Source of the DNA: Mixophyes australis
Lineage: Eukaryota > Chordata > Amphibia > Anura > Limnodynastidae
Direction of reading: 5' to 3'
DNA: 64,000 nucleotides
Assembly: GCA_036250195.1 (NCBI GenBank)
Contig: JAVHZZ010000009.1
Coordinates: 37,973,824 to 38,037,823 of the forward strand
Shown: piece by piece, positions 23,447-36,784 of the stretch
How positions within the stretch are numbered: the first letter of the stretch is position 1
How the letters are laid out: every line of letters starts with the position of its first letter
Notes under the pieces: generated by a model
The model's database searches: none
What the model saw: only the letters and a program-made list of their open reading frames with translations
Told to the model about the DNA's origin: nothing
Made by a program: the position numbers and the translations under genes

Positions 23447-24043
23447 CAGTGGTTCCCAAACTTTTGCAGTTTGCGGCACCCTTAGAGTCTCCATAATTTT
23501 TTCAAGGCACCCCTCCAAAATAATTACCGAGCAGTCCTGTTTTAAGAGTAGTCAAAAAAAACTTAATAAGTATTTAGGTCAGGACAGAAATACTTATTTA
23601 GTTGTATGTAAAAATAATACACACAAATCCAAGGGAACAGAAAATTTCTATAATTTTTTTTCAATTATATTTCTGTCAAAGAATAATTTACAGCTAACAC
23701 AGTCTGCCCCCTCTGCATCCACACGCTCTGCCCCCTCTGCATCCTCGCTCTGCCCACTCTGCATCTTCGCTCTGCCCACTCTGCATCCCGCCGTGGTCAG
23801 GAAGAGAAAAAAAACAAAAAAACTTACCAATCCGGCGGCACCCGGGACCCAGCATCCTCTCTCCTGCCGCTTCTCACTAAATATGATGTGATGACTTCAC
23901 GCCCGACATTTAGTGAGAAGCGAGGAGGATGCTGGGTCCTGGGCGCTGCCAGATTGGTAACTTTTTTTTTTCCAGTCCACGGCACCCCTGTGACAGTGCC
24001 GCAGCACCCCTGTGAGCTGCGGCTCACAGTTTGGGAACCTAGG
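23447..24043. mobile_element. hAT-type MITE with 8-bp target duplication
   Basis: The element starts CAGTGGTTCCCAAACTTTT and ends AGTTTGGGAACCTAGG, so the termini are inverted. CTGTATTG flanks it on both sides (23439-23446, 24044-24051), an exact 8-bp duplication as expected for hAT. Inside are five ~17-bp tandem units (CTGCCCNCTCTGCATC, 23702-23787). A second inverted repeat around GGACCCAGCATCCTC also lies inside. There is no transposase. Confidence 0.92.
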
Positions 24044-24051
24044 CTGTATTG

Positions 24052-25499
24052 TATTGTTCACACTATTATTTAAAATTATACCAAAGTATATTTTTCTATA
24101 AAATCACAAAGCTGCATTTAGGGTTTCCATTTCAATAAATGTGCCTGGATGGCTTTTGCAGCACACAGTTTGTCACAGAGTGTTAATACTGGGCAGGGGG
24201 TTTCCCAAATCTCCCCCTGGTGTATCTTTAGAACACCCCCAGAGGAGAAAGCAGCGATTCGGGTGGAGACACTGAAAACCAAGTACTGAGGTGAAAAGCA
24301 TCTACATCATTCAATATATATACATCCTCACAATGCATAATACAGAAGGGGTGTTACATAATAAACTTAAAAAAAATTAAAAACAATGTCTGAATACCAA
24401 TGCATCTGTTTGAAATGACCATGTTTAGCTACACACAAGTGCACTCCATTGTTAGTGGCCGACCAGAATCAAACGATCGGACAGGTAACATCGGAGATCA
24501 ATATAAGTTTGAAATAAATAAATAAATAAAAAAAAATTTTGTGCTAAAGTCTCAGAACTAATTTGTGTAATATTGTTTAAGGTGGTCCTAGAATTTTTTT
24601 GTGGGACTTTTAGTTCCACAATATTTGGAGATCTAATGAAGTCCTGCTCATTTCAACAACCTGGATTGGTTAATTGTGGGATTTATTAGTTCATGCAGTT
24701 GGTTCATTAAGGAAGGTTTCTCTCCATATGCCTCCATGAGTAAATTAACGGCTTTCATTTTTCATTTGGGACACGGAGGTTGTTTGCGCACATACCGTAT
24801 CAAAGAGAGTTGCTTTTGGAGTCTATACTGGCATTTGGTTTTACATAAATAACACTGCAGTGTTTTATGGTTAAATGTGATATGGTTATAAGTTTTACAT
24901 CTTATTAAATTATGTGTTTTGTCTCACAGACCTGGGTTTGTAGTTCGCCTTATCATTTCATTAAGTTAGCGAGTGGACTTTTCTAGCACTGACTGATTAT
25001 TATTTTTTTGGTTGTTAATGTTACATCATGGGCCACAGTTTAAATTTCCTTAGCACAGAGAGGTGCCCAATAGGAAGCTATAGTGTCTCTGTATTCTATA
25101 TTTATCCTGTATGACTGTATAGTATTTCCAGAGATTTGTGCATTTGAAAATAACACTGGAAATGTATTAAGTTATCAGCTATCAAGTCCACCACTGTTCA
25201 TACAGTTGTGATCTGCCTTAAACCATACCACTTATATCATACTGGCCCCACTGCGTGTATCTATTAAGTCAGCAGCAAAAATATCCTGTTCATTACAGGT
25301 TCATACTTTTCATTCCCCATATTTACCCTTTATCTAATAGAAATGTTTGACACTTATGGATACTTCCTATATGCATGTTACGATCTTGATTTAAGATTCA
25401 GTTATTTAAAATTTGGTACATGTATGATGTAATTTGCTTATTTTGATCTCTTATTCAGTATTGTGGTGCCCATATTTGTCGGGTAGCCTAAAATTGCTA
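24052..25499. other. AT-rich intergenic DNA
   Basis: Nothing recognisable was seen beyond short A/T runs. Confidence 0.4.
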
Positions 25500-27085
25500 G
25501 ACCTTTGCCTTTTGATGGCAACCTTATAGGGTTCAGTGGATTCCTTATTCAGATTTGTCAGCATTGCTATCCACAGAGCAGACCAAAGAGTCATCTCCAT
25601 GCTAACTGGCCAGGCTTTGGGAACTCTAAGAAAAGGACACTCATTGATGATAAATAGAAAAAAGTTTTTGGCCATGTCCAAGCTAGTGTTTGACTCTCCT
25701 GGTCGCACTGCCAATGTCTCAGTCACCCATTGAATTCTTCATCACTTCCATGGATGGACTTATCTCCATTTGCATTCGGCTTGACACCTACATTCATTAG
25801 CGTCAGCTTCAGTGGTAGAGAGGTGATCCGAACCATGCCAGCTGAGTGCTTCAAGGAGCTTCAATTTAATTAGGAAAACTTTCTTGTTCACGAGGTCAAG
25901 AGAATTCATAGTTGAGAGAAGGGTGAAAGTCTTTATTATGCCCTCCGAGGCCACTGGAAGAAAAAGTGCAGAGAATTGGAAAGACCAGAGCCATCAGGAA
26001 ACAGTGGTCACTGGAACAAGAGGCCGATGTAGTATGGTGAGCATTGGGGCCATTCTTCCATTATGTTATTTTCTGCAACTTAACCTGTCCATCAAACTCT
26101 CTAGCTTCGCAGACACCGAGGCCTTGTTGGATTCTGGAGTCATCCAGATGGTGAAGTGTTACCTCAACCAGTCCAGAGTGGGATGGGATACATCATTTCA
26201 AAACAAAGCATAGAAATGGAACTGGAGAAGAATGCTTCATTGGCCTGCGCCCTGTGGGATCAAAGCAATACATAAGTTCATGGGGTTTAGCAACTACTAC
26301 AGATGTTTTAACTGCCTTGACCAAACGGGGGACTCCCCAGCAGACATGGACTCCCCAGGGACAACAAAATTTTGACACACTGTAATGTCTGTTTAACTCA
26401 GTTTCCACCTCACGATATCTTGACCCCAGCTGGGTGTATTTACTCTAAGGTGATGCATCCAAGAATGGAACAGGAGCTGTGCTTTCCCAGACTCATGATA
26501 AGGACATCCTTCACTACTGCACCATCATTTCACCTCCATCAAGGTCAATTATAATGTTGGAAACCAGAAGTTACTGGTCATCATCATTAAGTGCCCTCAT
26601 AAACAATAATAATAATAATAATAATTAAGTGGAGGCACCATCTGGAGATTCACCCTGTGTATCTCAGCAATCACAAGATTCCCCCTCTCTATACTCACTT
26701 ATCACAAGAACCTGCAGTATATTCAAGGGGCTAGAACAGACAGGCACCGTGAGCACTTTTCCTAACCAGGTTTGATTTCAATACCCTAGATCCAGCAGCA
26801 TCAAGGCTGACACACTCTCTCGGTAGAGATACCCTGAACTACCCATCATGGAGGGCAAAGCAATTATACCTCCAGTCTTGATTCTGGGAGAGGCCATCTC
26901 TTTGGAGTTGCTGGACAGTATCTAGGTGCACAAGTGCTCAATGCACCTGAGGGCAAGAGATATGTTCCAACCTGCTGTCGCTGCTGCAATGGACAACTGA
27001 CTCAAGATTGGCAGAGCATTCTGGCATCAGGAGAATTATCTATTTAATCCTGAAATAACTCTGGTGACCAACTATAAGGACTGAT
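25500..27085 (+). mobile_element. Decayed Ty3/gypsy remnant (gag to RNase H)
   Basis: Fragments on the plus strand appear in the expected order. A capsid-like piece (about 25570-25730) includes MLTGQALG and LVFDSPGRTA. A protease-like ALLDSG piece lies at about 26121-26140. An RT connection piece with FMGFSNYYR lies at about 26275-26305. RNase H reads DASKNGTGAVLSQ from about 26450 and YHKNLQYIQGAR near 26697, followed by ADTLSR near 26805. Frames shift and stops intervene, so it is a pseudogene. The gag resembles that of the intact element at 41538-42470 but is clearly diverged. LTRs were not found. Confidence 0.75.
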
Positions 27086-29071
27086 GTTGCTAAATCAAAT
27101 ATTATCCAACACTACAATTGTAGTCCCTCAATAAACACTCACTGTGAACACCATTAGTAATTGATAAAGATATTACATTTTTTAATATATTGTCCGCAGT
27201 TTCAGCTTTGTTTGAATCAGCCTTGTTACACAAACGTTGTAGAACCAGTTCTACATTGTAAAACTGCCTACATTTACATATCATATGCTGTTGTGCCAAC
27301 TTCCTGAGACATGGGTTTCTCCACCACTCATTAAGGTTTAAAAAAATGACACACACAGGGCTAGAAGGTCTTGCTTGCTCTCTTACCATGTGAAGGCCCC
27401 ATGGATTTTGTAATGAAGTGTCTTGCATCAAAGGATTGTAGAATTAGTACATATGCATGGTTGAGATCACAGGGTATACTAAATGGCTAGAATGTGAAAC
27501 TTCAACTTCTTTGATTTGCAGATGGCTAGAATGTGAAACTGGGTTTCGTGATAGATTGTTGAATTGATTGAAAGGAAGTTAGTTTGTGATGCAGTTTATG
27601 TCAGAGTATGGCTGAGATTCTGGTTAGAATGAATAAAGTTATGTGTTAGAATATGTATAGTTTGTTATTGTATGATCCTAGTTCATGTGTAATATTTGTG
27701 AGTAGTATGGGATATAAATGGTAATTGATGTTTATAGTGCTGTGGAAAATATGGAAATATTATGTTGTGTTGAAACCCCCTTTCCAAACACATACATACA
27801 CATGCACACCTCGCAAGATACAAGCTTATAAGCACACCCTAAATACAATTCCTGACACACACACATAGTATAACTTATATATTGATAGAACAGGCAATGA
27901 ATGTAATGTAATGTAATGTATTGTATTAAATGAGTTTGTATAATATACTTTATATAATGTACATGTTTACTGTTTTATATTATATTACGGTATATTGTTT
28001 GTTGATGGTAATAGTCATAAATACGTTATTGAATGTTCATCACCACATTGGTCAGATTATTAGATCATTCCCTCCTCACCCAACAGTAATACAAAATATG
28101 TAGTCAATATTTATCTAGAAATAATGATAGAAAAGAATGAATCTATCAGCATTATTGACAATAAATATTACTGGATGGAAAATGGTTACATATGTCACCA
28201 CAGTGTTCTAAAAGATAGAATAATACAATGTTCATAAATCAACAGATGTTATGGTTCAAGGGTGTAATATACATAATATTTCTTCTTTGCTTCTGATCAA
28301 GTTATCAGTGTCTCACATAGTCATTATGTCATGCCTGAGGATCTGTCTGTACCCAGACTAGGTTGTGTCTCTGTGTCTGGACCGATGTCTACGTAGACAA
28401 AGTTGGGTGGCCTGTAGTGAATTGACCGGTGCAGATGGTAATTACACTAGCAGAGAAGAGCAAACAGGAACTGGATTACTGGAATGGAACCAAAGTGCTG
28501 GAATCAGACTGGAGCCAGAATTCACTGTCAGAGCTGGATTAATAGCAAGCATCCAAGATGGCAGCTTCCATGGACTGGTTTTGGAGTAAATCTGAAATCG
28601 AGGCTGTTATCACCTGATTGGCTGAGAGGAATCAGGTGACCAATTCCAAGATGGCCGCTTCCATACCCTGATTCTGGAGGGATTTCTGGAGTGGAGACAG
28701 ACTAGACAGCATCTCACAGAGAGATCTGAAACCAGCTGAGCCTGAGGACCGCAGGGACAACTTGGAAAGGCAGCAAAGAGGTTAGTGACAGAACTTGAGA
28801 GCCTGGTGTGTGACCCATTAAATAAACCTGTGCAAGGAAGTTCATCCCAATTCAATGTGTAATCCCAATAGTGTGAGAAATCAGAACTTTAGGTCATTGT
28901 GTAGATTGTAGCTGCCAATAAAATAAAATAAAAAATTAAAAACTAGCATCAGATTAATCTCTAAAACATTTAAATAATGTATATTCTGGATTGCATTTTT
29001 AAGTTTAGAAGTTGGATGATGGCTATGTTGAGTATAGTAATGAAGTACTTTGTATTATAACGCTAAGGAGG
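27086..29071. other. AT-rich intergenic DNA
   Basis: This includes a short ATGTA pentamer run near 27900. The segment 28327-28860 is more GC-rich, starts TGTCATGCC and holds AATAAA at about 28820. It could be an old LTR or host sequence; I could not define ends. Confidence 0.3.
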
Positions 29072-29285
29072 TTCATCATCATCAGCTATTTATATAGTGC
29101 CACTAATTCGGCAGTGCTGTACAAGGAACTCACTCACATCAGTCCCTGCCCCATTGAAGCTTAGAGTCTAAATTCCCTAACATACACAGACACAGACTAA
29201 GGTCAATTTAATAGCAGCCAATTAACCTACTAGTATGTTTTTGGAGTATGGGAGGAAACCGGAGCACCTGGATAAAATGCACTTG
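29072..29285 (-). repeat. Dispersed-repeat / LINE-like 3' tail
   Basis: Read on the minus strand it ends GGCACTATATAAATAGC followed by TGATGATGA, the same kind of tail as at 8454. The body includes TTTTGGAGTATGGGAGGAAA (plus strand), a string common in vertebrate dispersed repeats. No coding part remains. Confidence 0.55.
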
Positions 29286-29388
29286 GTGGAAAGAGTGAAA
29301 ACATTACTGTAAAGTCAAGCCTCATTCATGTCTTAAAAAAATCATAATAGTGAATGTACAATGGGACTCCTTTCATTATATGTGTTGC

Positions 29389-29588
29389 CATACCTTCCAA
29401 CATGACTGTCCCCAGCAGTGGGACAGGGTGTGTGGCCACGCTACAATGGAGGAGTGGCTACGCCCTCAGAGGACTGCCTAGCTCTGTAAACCTACCTTCC
29501 CCCAACATTTCCACCCAAGGGACAAACATGTTCCCAGGTCGGACAGGAGAATTGAAAACCACTGAAATTGGGACAGTTAGGAGGTATG
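29389..29588. mobile_element. 200-bp TIR element (MITE)
   Basis: The ends CATACCTTCCAAC and GTTAGGAGGTATG are inverted, followed inward by a TGTCCC / GGGACA pair. A related start, CATACCTCCCAACTGTCC, occurs at 32515 inside the hAT element. Target duplication is uncertain. Confidence 0.6.
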
Positions 29589-31303
29589 TGTATCACTATA
29601 ATATATTTGAAGGTTTATTATACTGGTAGAATTGCTCCTATAATGCACTTTCCTATAAAATGTGTGCCAGGAAAGGTGTTCCACTGACAGAACAGGCTTA
29701 GATTCAATGTCCACCACCTCAGAGGAAATGCAAAACAAATGTTTATCAGTATCGGGAAAAGGACTACCACCGTTTGCCTGTATGACAGAGATAGGTTTAT
29801 AATCCTTAACTATAAGCTAAATGTGGGGCAATTTAGTGATATGTATCATTAGTCACAACTTGCATATTATTTTATTAAATAACTCAGAAGTTGCATCCAT
29901 GCGGCACATTCTAGGCACCTCATAATACCCCAGGACCCAAGGTGTGGGCATTGTGTAAACAGTTCAGTAAAAATAAGTATTTTTAAAATAATATTTTATT
30001 TAACGTTCGATGCATCAGAGCCAAATGATTTGGGTTTTAATTATTTTTTTTCCTCCCTGGCGGAAGCAACGTTTCCAAACTCTTATCTAAAAAACTCCAG
30101 ATGTTTAGCACTGATGTCAGAGTAGAGAAGAGAAAATGTTCAAGGATTCTGGCACTAGAGGGGTACATGATTAACCTCTTGTGTGACATTACGAACAGCT
30201 ATGTCAGGGGAACTATCTATATCTTTTCTGTGCATTGTATTACAAGTGTTTACTTCCTTTATGTTCCATAATTTATTTTCCTAACATCCTCACATTTCAG
30301 TTCTCTTTCATTTGCTATATTTATCCTAGAGTAGTTTCTGATTTATAAGTGTCCTTGAGTGTGTTTGAAAGGGGGTTTTCCAACTTGCATCAGAATACAT
30401 AGATTCCGTTATTCAGGTGCCTCAGATAAATGGGCAAGTTAGAAAGAGTTCAGATCACATTCTCATACACATGTTAAAAAGTTTTTTGGTAAAGTTTTTT
30501 GTTTTACAAGAAGATTAATGCATATAAAAAATGGTGGCATTCTGGTATCTGTAAAGTTATTCACAGGACAGGATTAAATGTCTGTTTATGGGTATTTAGG
30601 GTTACCGCTGCAACCTGTATGGGGAATCTAGACTACATGCATTTTGCCAATATATTACATAAACTGTTGTAATAATTCCTTACTAATGTATAATGATCTG
30701 TGATAGTATATACAGTGGTCGTAGTGAGAGGTATATAGAGGTATGCCATACCGCCACTTCTCATACTGCCTTCATTGTAACAATATCAAATTCCATTCAC
30801 TTACATTCTCATTACACTTTTCAAAATTTCCACTTCGACCACTGGGGTGTATATATTTACACACCGTATACACCCCCAACTTCGACCACTGTGTGTAAAT
30901 ATATATATATATGTGTACATTAAAACACTAGGGAGATTTTCTGTGTTTATATTTGTGGGAAATGCTTCCCAAAGAGTGTTTCCCATCTGTTGGAAAATAT
31001 GGGGTTATGAATGGAGAGAGAGGGCAAGCTCCATTCGTCAGGCCCATTCCAGGTCTTCTGGGCCTCAAGCCTGAGTGTAGTCTCATTTGCACTGCACTTG
31101 TGTAGGGGTGCTTATAAAGCAGTCAGGCTGGATTTGCAGTCTCTTACTGCCGTGGGACTGAGGCTGCAGAATCTCTGTGAGAGCAAGCCTGATATCTGCT
31201 TGTGAGTAATTCATGCTGATAATACTCATGGTTTGTTTAGATTTGTTAGTCTGGAATGACATATGGTCAATGAGCGCCAGACAGGCAAGGTGTTTATTTT
31301 GAA
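29589..31303. other. AT-rich intergenic DNA with a small TIR-like segment
   Basis: Within it, 30713-30891 begins CAGTGGTCGTAGT and ends ACTTCGACCACTG, with a second ACTTCGACCACTG at 30832-30844. This resembles a small MITE whose right end is duplicated. No gene was recognised. Confidence 0.4.
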
Positions 31304-31360
31304 TATATATATATATACACACACACATACATACATACATACATATATGTATATATATTA
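31304..31360. repeat. Compound (TA)n(CA)n(CATA)n microsatellite
   Basis: The dinucleotide and tetranucleotide run is read directly from the sequence. Confidence 0.85.
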
Positions 31361-33264
31361 CATATGAACGATTTGGATTGGTTGAGATCCGATGATAGGG
31401 ATAGGGATCCGGGTGATAATGTGTTGTGGCTTGGTTTCGTGCACCGAATTTGGATCTCAAAACGATAAAAAAATTTAATTTACAGGAATTTTTTTCCGCA
31501 AAACTCGTGCTATATATTAGTCCTCCTGCGTTTTCTCAAGTGCCATTTTAGAACACAGCATGTAGTGAGGAGGTTAGCTGGCTGCGGTGCTATGCTCTGA
31601 AAAATAGCATTCAGGGTGATCCAGGGACAAAGAAAGCAATAGAATAGTGTTATTAATGTAAATCAGTTCTGTAGAGATTAGTCAGCTAGAATTGTTTAGA
31701 ATTGTTAGGGAGTTTACATGACTTGTGACTACTGGTTGTTGCTAATGCATTGCATATATAACAGTACTAGCATATAGACTGAATTAGATATCATTCTGAA
31801 CTAAGCAGTATATTTAGCGGCGGAAAACATTAGCAGCAGAATCCAAAAAACTTTAAGTTTTTCTAGTGAAATTAATCTTGTGTGGGCAGGGACATCTGAA
31901 ATTATTTTGAAAAAAACTGGGTGTTTGCGTGTGAGTTCAACAGCAGCCAGGGCCACTCTGGGACTAAAAATCAGCCCTGGCATTTAAAGTACACAGGCCC
32001 ACCTCAGTTCCAGCAGGAAAGAAACCATGTGCCGCCGCGCAGCCGAAAAGGGCGTGACCACATTGTGTTGTGAGTGTGGCCTACATGGGGCATTGATACA
32101 TACATTATAATAAAACATTAGATTTATCACGCCTTCCCAGTCACATCACACCATCCACCCAGACACATTATGACACCCCCATCCCATTGTACTTATCTAT
32201 GCTTCTGGTACTGCTGACATCCATCAGGGTGGGAACTTCCTGTAGAGTGAGCAGGGAAGCTCTTTGTCTCACGAGATTACCAAATCTTGTGAGACTTAGA
32301 GCACCTCGGCCTGCTCTGCAGTCTGTGTCCTGTCCGGGAATTGGGAGCAGCCATCAGTTCCCTTCCCCTAACCAGAGCTGGATTAAGGCTCAGGGTATTT
32401 AAGACATAAGAGCCCCTATTATGTAACATGGTTATCATTTTAGATAAATATACAGGCTCTACTGTTAGAAGCACACAGCTCTGCCTTCACAAGCAGTACG
32501 TTGTGAAGCGGGACATACCTCCCAACTGTCCTTGCAGACCAAATCCTGACTAAGTGAGACAGTCACCCAAATTCAGGACTGACCCACCAGATTCAGGACA
32601 GTTGGCAGACTGTCCTGATCTCTCCTACCTGTTTTGGTCACTTTCACCACTTGTAGTAGCTGGTTTCTTTAGCTCAGTTCATTCTTGTCTTGATCCTGGA
32701 ATATTGGATGCCCTATTTTGAAAAAAAAATGGGTACATGAGATTTAAAAAACTTCAATCAGCCCTGGTGTTAAAACAATAGCACTCACGTTTTATAATTA
32801 GGCCTCCCTCCAGTCCCCACAATAATAATATTCACATTTAATAAGTAGACCTGTTTACCTCCAAACAGCCCCAACATTAAATTAACATTATACTCATTTA
32901 CTCAAAACATATTTCCCTTCCTCCAAACAGTCCCAGCAATAAATTAAATAGCACTAAAGTTTAATAAATATAGTAATTTTCTACAACCATACCCGGCAAT
33001 AAATAATTCATATTTAATAAATAGCCCTCCTCCCCAAAGTCAGCAACATATTCAACTGATAGCCCTAAACCACCTCAGCATTAAATTAAAGGTTCCTTCA
33101 CCTCACCTTAAATAATTAGCCCCCACCTACACTCCACCATTAAATAGCTTACCTCCCACACTATATTAAGATCCTCCCTTCCCTCACATCTTATATTAAA
33201 ATACTGTGCGCACACACACACACACGCTACATTTAAAATATACACACTATAAGCCATGCAGACA

Positions 33265-33551
33265 CTGTACTATTAGCCACACAGGCACACTGTACTATTA
33301 GCCACACTGGCACACTGTACTATTAGCCACACTGGCACACTGTACTATTAGCCACACTGGCACACTGTACTATTAGCCACACAGGCACACTGTACTATTA
33401 GCCACACTGGCACACTGTACTATTAGCCACACAGGAACACTGTACTATTAGCCACACTGGCACACTGTACTATTAGCCACACAGGCACACTGTACTATTA
33501 GCCACACAGGCACACTGTACTATTAGCCACACTGTACTATTAGCCACACAG
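33265..33551. repeat. 25-bp minisatellite inside the hAT element
   Basis: The unit GCCACACTGGCACACTGTAC followed by TATTA is repeated about 11 times. Variation is mainly ACTGG versus ACAGG. A CA-run follows at 33560-33580. Confidence 0.9.
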
Positions 33552-34468
33552 GCACTATTACACACACACACACACACACAAAGACACTTACCTTGTTACA
33601 TCTGAGCAGCAGCACCTCCTTCCTGCTCGCTGTTCAGCGAAAGGGGGGTCAGTGACTGCCGCCTATGCAAGTAACCACGATGTTCTGCTCCTAAAATTCC
33701 CATTTCGTTTAAAAGTGCAAATGCATGGCCTGAATGAATTGATTGACAAGAAAGGTGTTTTTAAACTAATTATTTAACCCCAGGTTACAGCAACAGAAAA
33801 ATAAGTTGTCAGTTTGGGAGCTCAGCATCTTGTGTTCTGTCTGTGGAAGGGGTCATGTTAGAAGGCCAGCTATTGGTAGTAATACAGAAAGCACAATATG
33901 CAACTACACCAACATGACAATTAATGTGTCTGTTTGTACAGCTTGACCTGTGTGGTTTAGCAAATTCATTAGTCATATGCCTTAACAATGGCAGTCCGTT
34001 TAATGCTCAAATACAAAAGCTTAATTGCAAATCCGGTATCCTACTAGGTGCCATACACTTTGCAATACATTTTAAAACATTGCTTTTGGCTTACATGATT
34101 GCACTCAAATGCATGTTATGATTATAATGCACTATTCAGACTTGTTGAAAAATAAAACAGTGATGCATTTTGTTCAGTTTGCTGTTTATGTGATGCATGT
34201 AATTGCCATGTTTGACTTACTCTCGTTGACTTACCTGCCTGTCTATGTGCGCCGACTGCTGTAGTGTGTTGTTTGTGGTTGCCAGAAAATGGGGCAGCGC
34301 GCACTGAGAGCTGCAAAGCGTAGGTGTAGCTCTGACAAGTGCAGACAGGAACGCACACAAAATCCCCACGGACGCGGCACTGCTGTTTTCAGCGTTGCTG
34401 GCTCTATTTAATCAGCACTTGAACCTTTTTTAATCAGGACAGTGTGTGTGCAGAGCCGTAAGAGAGTG

Positions 34469-34550
34469 ACTACTGCCTATGCAAGTAATCACATGGGACG
34501 GCACCACGTGATAGGTGCCGTCCCATGGGATTAATCGCATAGGCGGTAGT
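34469..34550. repeat. Long imperfect hairpin in the hAT right subterminal region
   Basis: The left arm reads AGTGACTACTGCCTATGC...GGGACGGCACC. The right arm is its reverse complement, with ~8 nt between them and about 40-bp arms. A GC-rich second hairpin (CCGCCGAGCAGC / GCTGCTCGGCGG) follows directly. Confidence 0.8.
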
Positions 34551-34679
34551 CACTGACTTTCCGTCCGCCGAGCAGCGCGCAGAGTGCTGCTGCTCGGCGG
34601 GCATGCGGACCGGCCCATCTGGCCATCGGCCTGGCATTTGCCAGAAGTGCCAGATGGCCAGTCCGGCCCTGACAGCAGC

Positions 34680-36302
34680 TACACACCCAAAATAAAGTTA
34701 TATATTCTAATCTTTACATTTTTCAATACCTGTCAATTTTGAAAGGGTCTTTCAGTGACATCCATTTTTAAAAAAAGATGTTTGCATGTGAGGGTTTTTA
34801 ATGGGCATTTTTGACATTCATCGACCACATGTAGAACAAAAAAATTTCATCTGCCATGCCACCAACTGAAGCAAGCCTATTAGATACATTAAGCAACAAA
34901 AAAAATTTAGTACAACAGATAAAAATGTTGAAACGCTTCGCACACACTTAATTTGGAACATTACACAACATACATCATGGAGGGTGAAGAGGCAGTAGCA
35001 ATCAGGTGTCATTGGATGGACAGAGGCATCTCTAGATATTTAGACAAGTAGATAGACAATTGTAAAGAGCTAAGTAATTTGCTTACACTATATAAATAAA
35101 TGATGATCTAATAGATGAAGGTGGCCTGCACCCATGCTAAAAAACTTTAATGACTACACACACAATACATTCTCAGAGCATTCATCATTAGCCAAAAGCA
35201 GGGCTTTCCATCAAATAAATGTTGATGATGATAGCCGTAGGTGGCCTGCACCCATACTACAAAAATTCAAAGACTACGCACACAATACACATCTCGATGA
35301 GCAGAGCGTCCCAAGTGCAGAGCTTTCATACCTTATTTTACTTTTATGCTTTGTGTTGTAATGCTGCCCTTCTGAATCAAACCAGAGGACTTCTATATAT
35401 TTATGGGGAGGGAGGGCTAAAGAATCATTCCCCCATGGGAAGCTTCGTCCACCCCTGGGGTAAAAGAGACTTCCAGAGACTTGCAGCAGTGGTGGTCCCC
35501 AATAAGGGGTGTAGTCATTCTGACACCAGATTTTGCACCACCCAATCATATGCCATGAGCTGCCATGCTTGCCGTGATGGCTTTGAGTTTATCCACGCTG
35601 TGGCCTTGTCCCGGACATTGCCCTGGCAGCCGGGATGTCACTTCCAGTCCTTCGCGTCCCAGCCATGGCACACGGCTGTAATTAAATTATTGCTCTTGGC
35701 CCCATTTCTGATTGGTCCCTTTCAGTTTAAAAGGCAGGGAGGGCTTAGTATCCCTGCGAATTATAGTGCTTTTGCCCTGCAATAGCTAACCTGCTCTCTG
35801 TGCTGTGAAATCCTCTGAATACCTCTGATTGATTCCTGTTGTGACCCTTGTCTTGTTTTATGGACCTTGCTGAATGCCCTTGACCTCTTGGCTCATTCTT
35901 CTGGACTATCCTTTATTGCTGCTAACCCCAACCTATTGGCCTGTTTGTGATGCTCGCTGCTGACTAACAACCTCTGGCCTGACCCTGGTTATTTTTGTAC
36001 TGAGTCGCCTGACTCCATACCTCCTTCTCCATGCTACTGGTTTCTGCTCATAAGCTTTAATATGTTGAGTTAATTCCCGGGGGCATCCAAGTATCTGTGA
36101 GTGTGTCCAACTCTACAGGAAAGGCGGCTGCTATAGGTGAAGACCTCTCCGATTACTTTAAAAAGCTTATGTCAGTTACTAGGAAGCCGTAGCATCAAAA
36201 TGAACTAGGTGCAATGAAAGAGAGATATCAACACTATGCAGTTTAATTATTTTTTTAATTGAATCAGAGAAAGCAAATGCAATTCTGGCAAAGTTACAAG
36301 AT
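34680..36302. other. Intergenic; one 120-bp diverged duplication
   Basis: GGTGGCCTGCACCCAT occurs at 35120 and 35240 with similar flanks, a two-copy 120-bp repeat. From 35400 to 36180 composition is more GC-rich and could be old LTR material; no ends were found. The 188-codon plus frame at 35219-35785 crosses these repeats and lacks any family signature. Confidence 0.35.
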
Positions 36303-36524
36303 CCTTCTGTCACGGGCACTAGGAGTCTTTACCCAGGGATCACCAGGTGATAGGCTTACCAGAGCAGTATAGATGGTAATATGGTACTCTGGTAGCAGGG
36401 TGATCATGGAACAGGAGATAGCAGATGATAGAGATGCTCAGGAAAGTCTATGACTAGCAGCACTGGTAATATAGATGTAGTAATACACGAGGAACTGTAT
36501 GGACAAAGGACACGTGAGGGTAGT

Positions 36525-36784
36525 CAGTGGTCTGCGGTAGCAAGTTGTACCACTGCTATAGTGAGGAGGAATGTCCAACAGAAACGAGGAGGTGATGAGA
36601 GTCAGCGGTCTGCGGATAGCAAGTTGTACCGCTGTCTGGGTGAAGGAATGGAATCCAAGTGGAGGTATCCGGGAAGTCAGTGGTCTGCGTTAGCAAGTTG
36701 TACCACTGCTATGTGAGAGGATACTGGAACAGGTGACACAGGAAACAGGGATCAGTGGTCTGCCTCTAGCAAGTTGTACCACTG
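36525..36784 (-). repeat. Four related hairpins in the 3' LTR
   Basis: Hairpins at 36525-36555, 36603-36634, 36678-36708 and 36753-36784 share a 7-bp stem (CAGTGGT/ACCACTG) and the loop string TAGCAAGTTGT. In the second one both stem sides changed together (CAGCGGT/ACCGCTG), keeping the pair. The same four occur at 42701-42960 in the other LTR. Confidence 0.85.

Larger units (their letters stand above)
31948..34671. mobile_element. Non-autonomous hAT element, 2.7 kb
   Basis: The left end is CAGGGCCACTCTGGGACT and the right end, read inward, is CAGGGCCGGACTGGCCATCT. ACAGCAGC flanks both ends exactly (31940-31947, 34672-34679), an 8-bp hAT-type duplication. Both ends match the element at 58771-61035 in reverse orientation. 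Subterminal palindromes include CTGGCATTTGCCAG near the right end. Inside are a 25-bp minisatellite (33265-33551), a long hairpin (34469-34550) and a 28-bp direct repeat around GTGACTGCCGCCTATGCAAG (33653, 34468). No transposase frame is present, so it must have moved with outside help. Confidence 0.93.

Noticed and set aside
28327..28860. Possible solo LTR (TGTCATGCC start, AATAAA near the end)
   Set aside because: No matching end, no target duplication and no second copy in the window.
33265..33551. CRISPR-like array
   Set aside because: Units are directly adjacent with no variable spacers, and the genome is clearly eukaryotic; it is a minisatellite.
35400..36180. Possible LTR or host exon in a GC-richer patch, including a 188-codon frame
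   Set aside because: No bounded ends and no family motif; the frame crosses a diverged 120-bp duplication.
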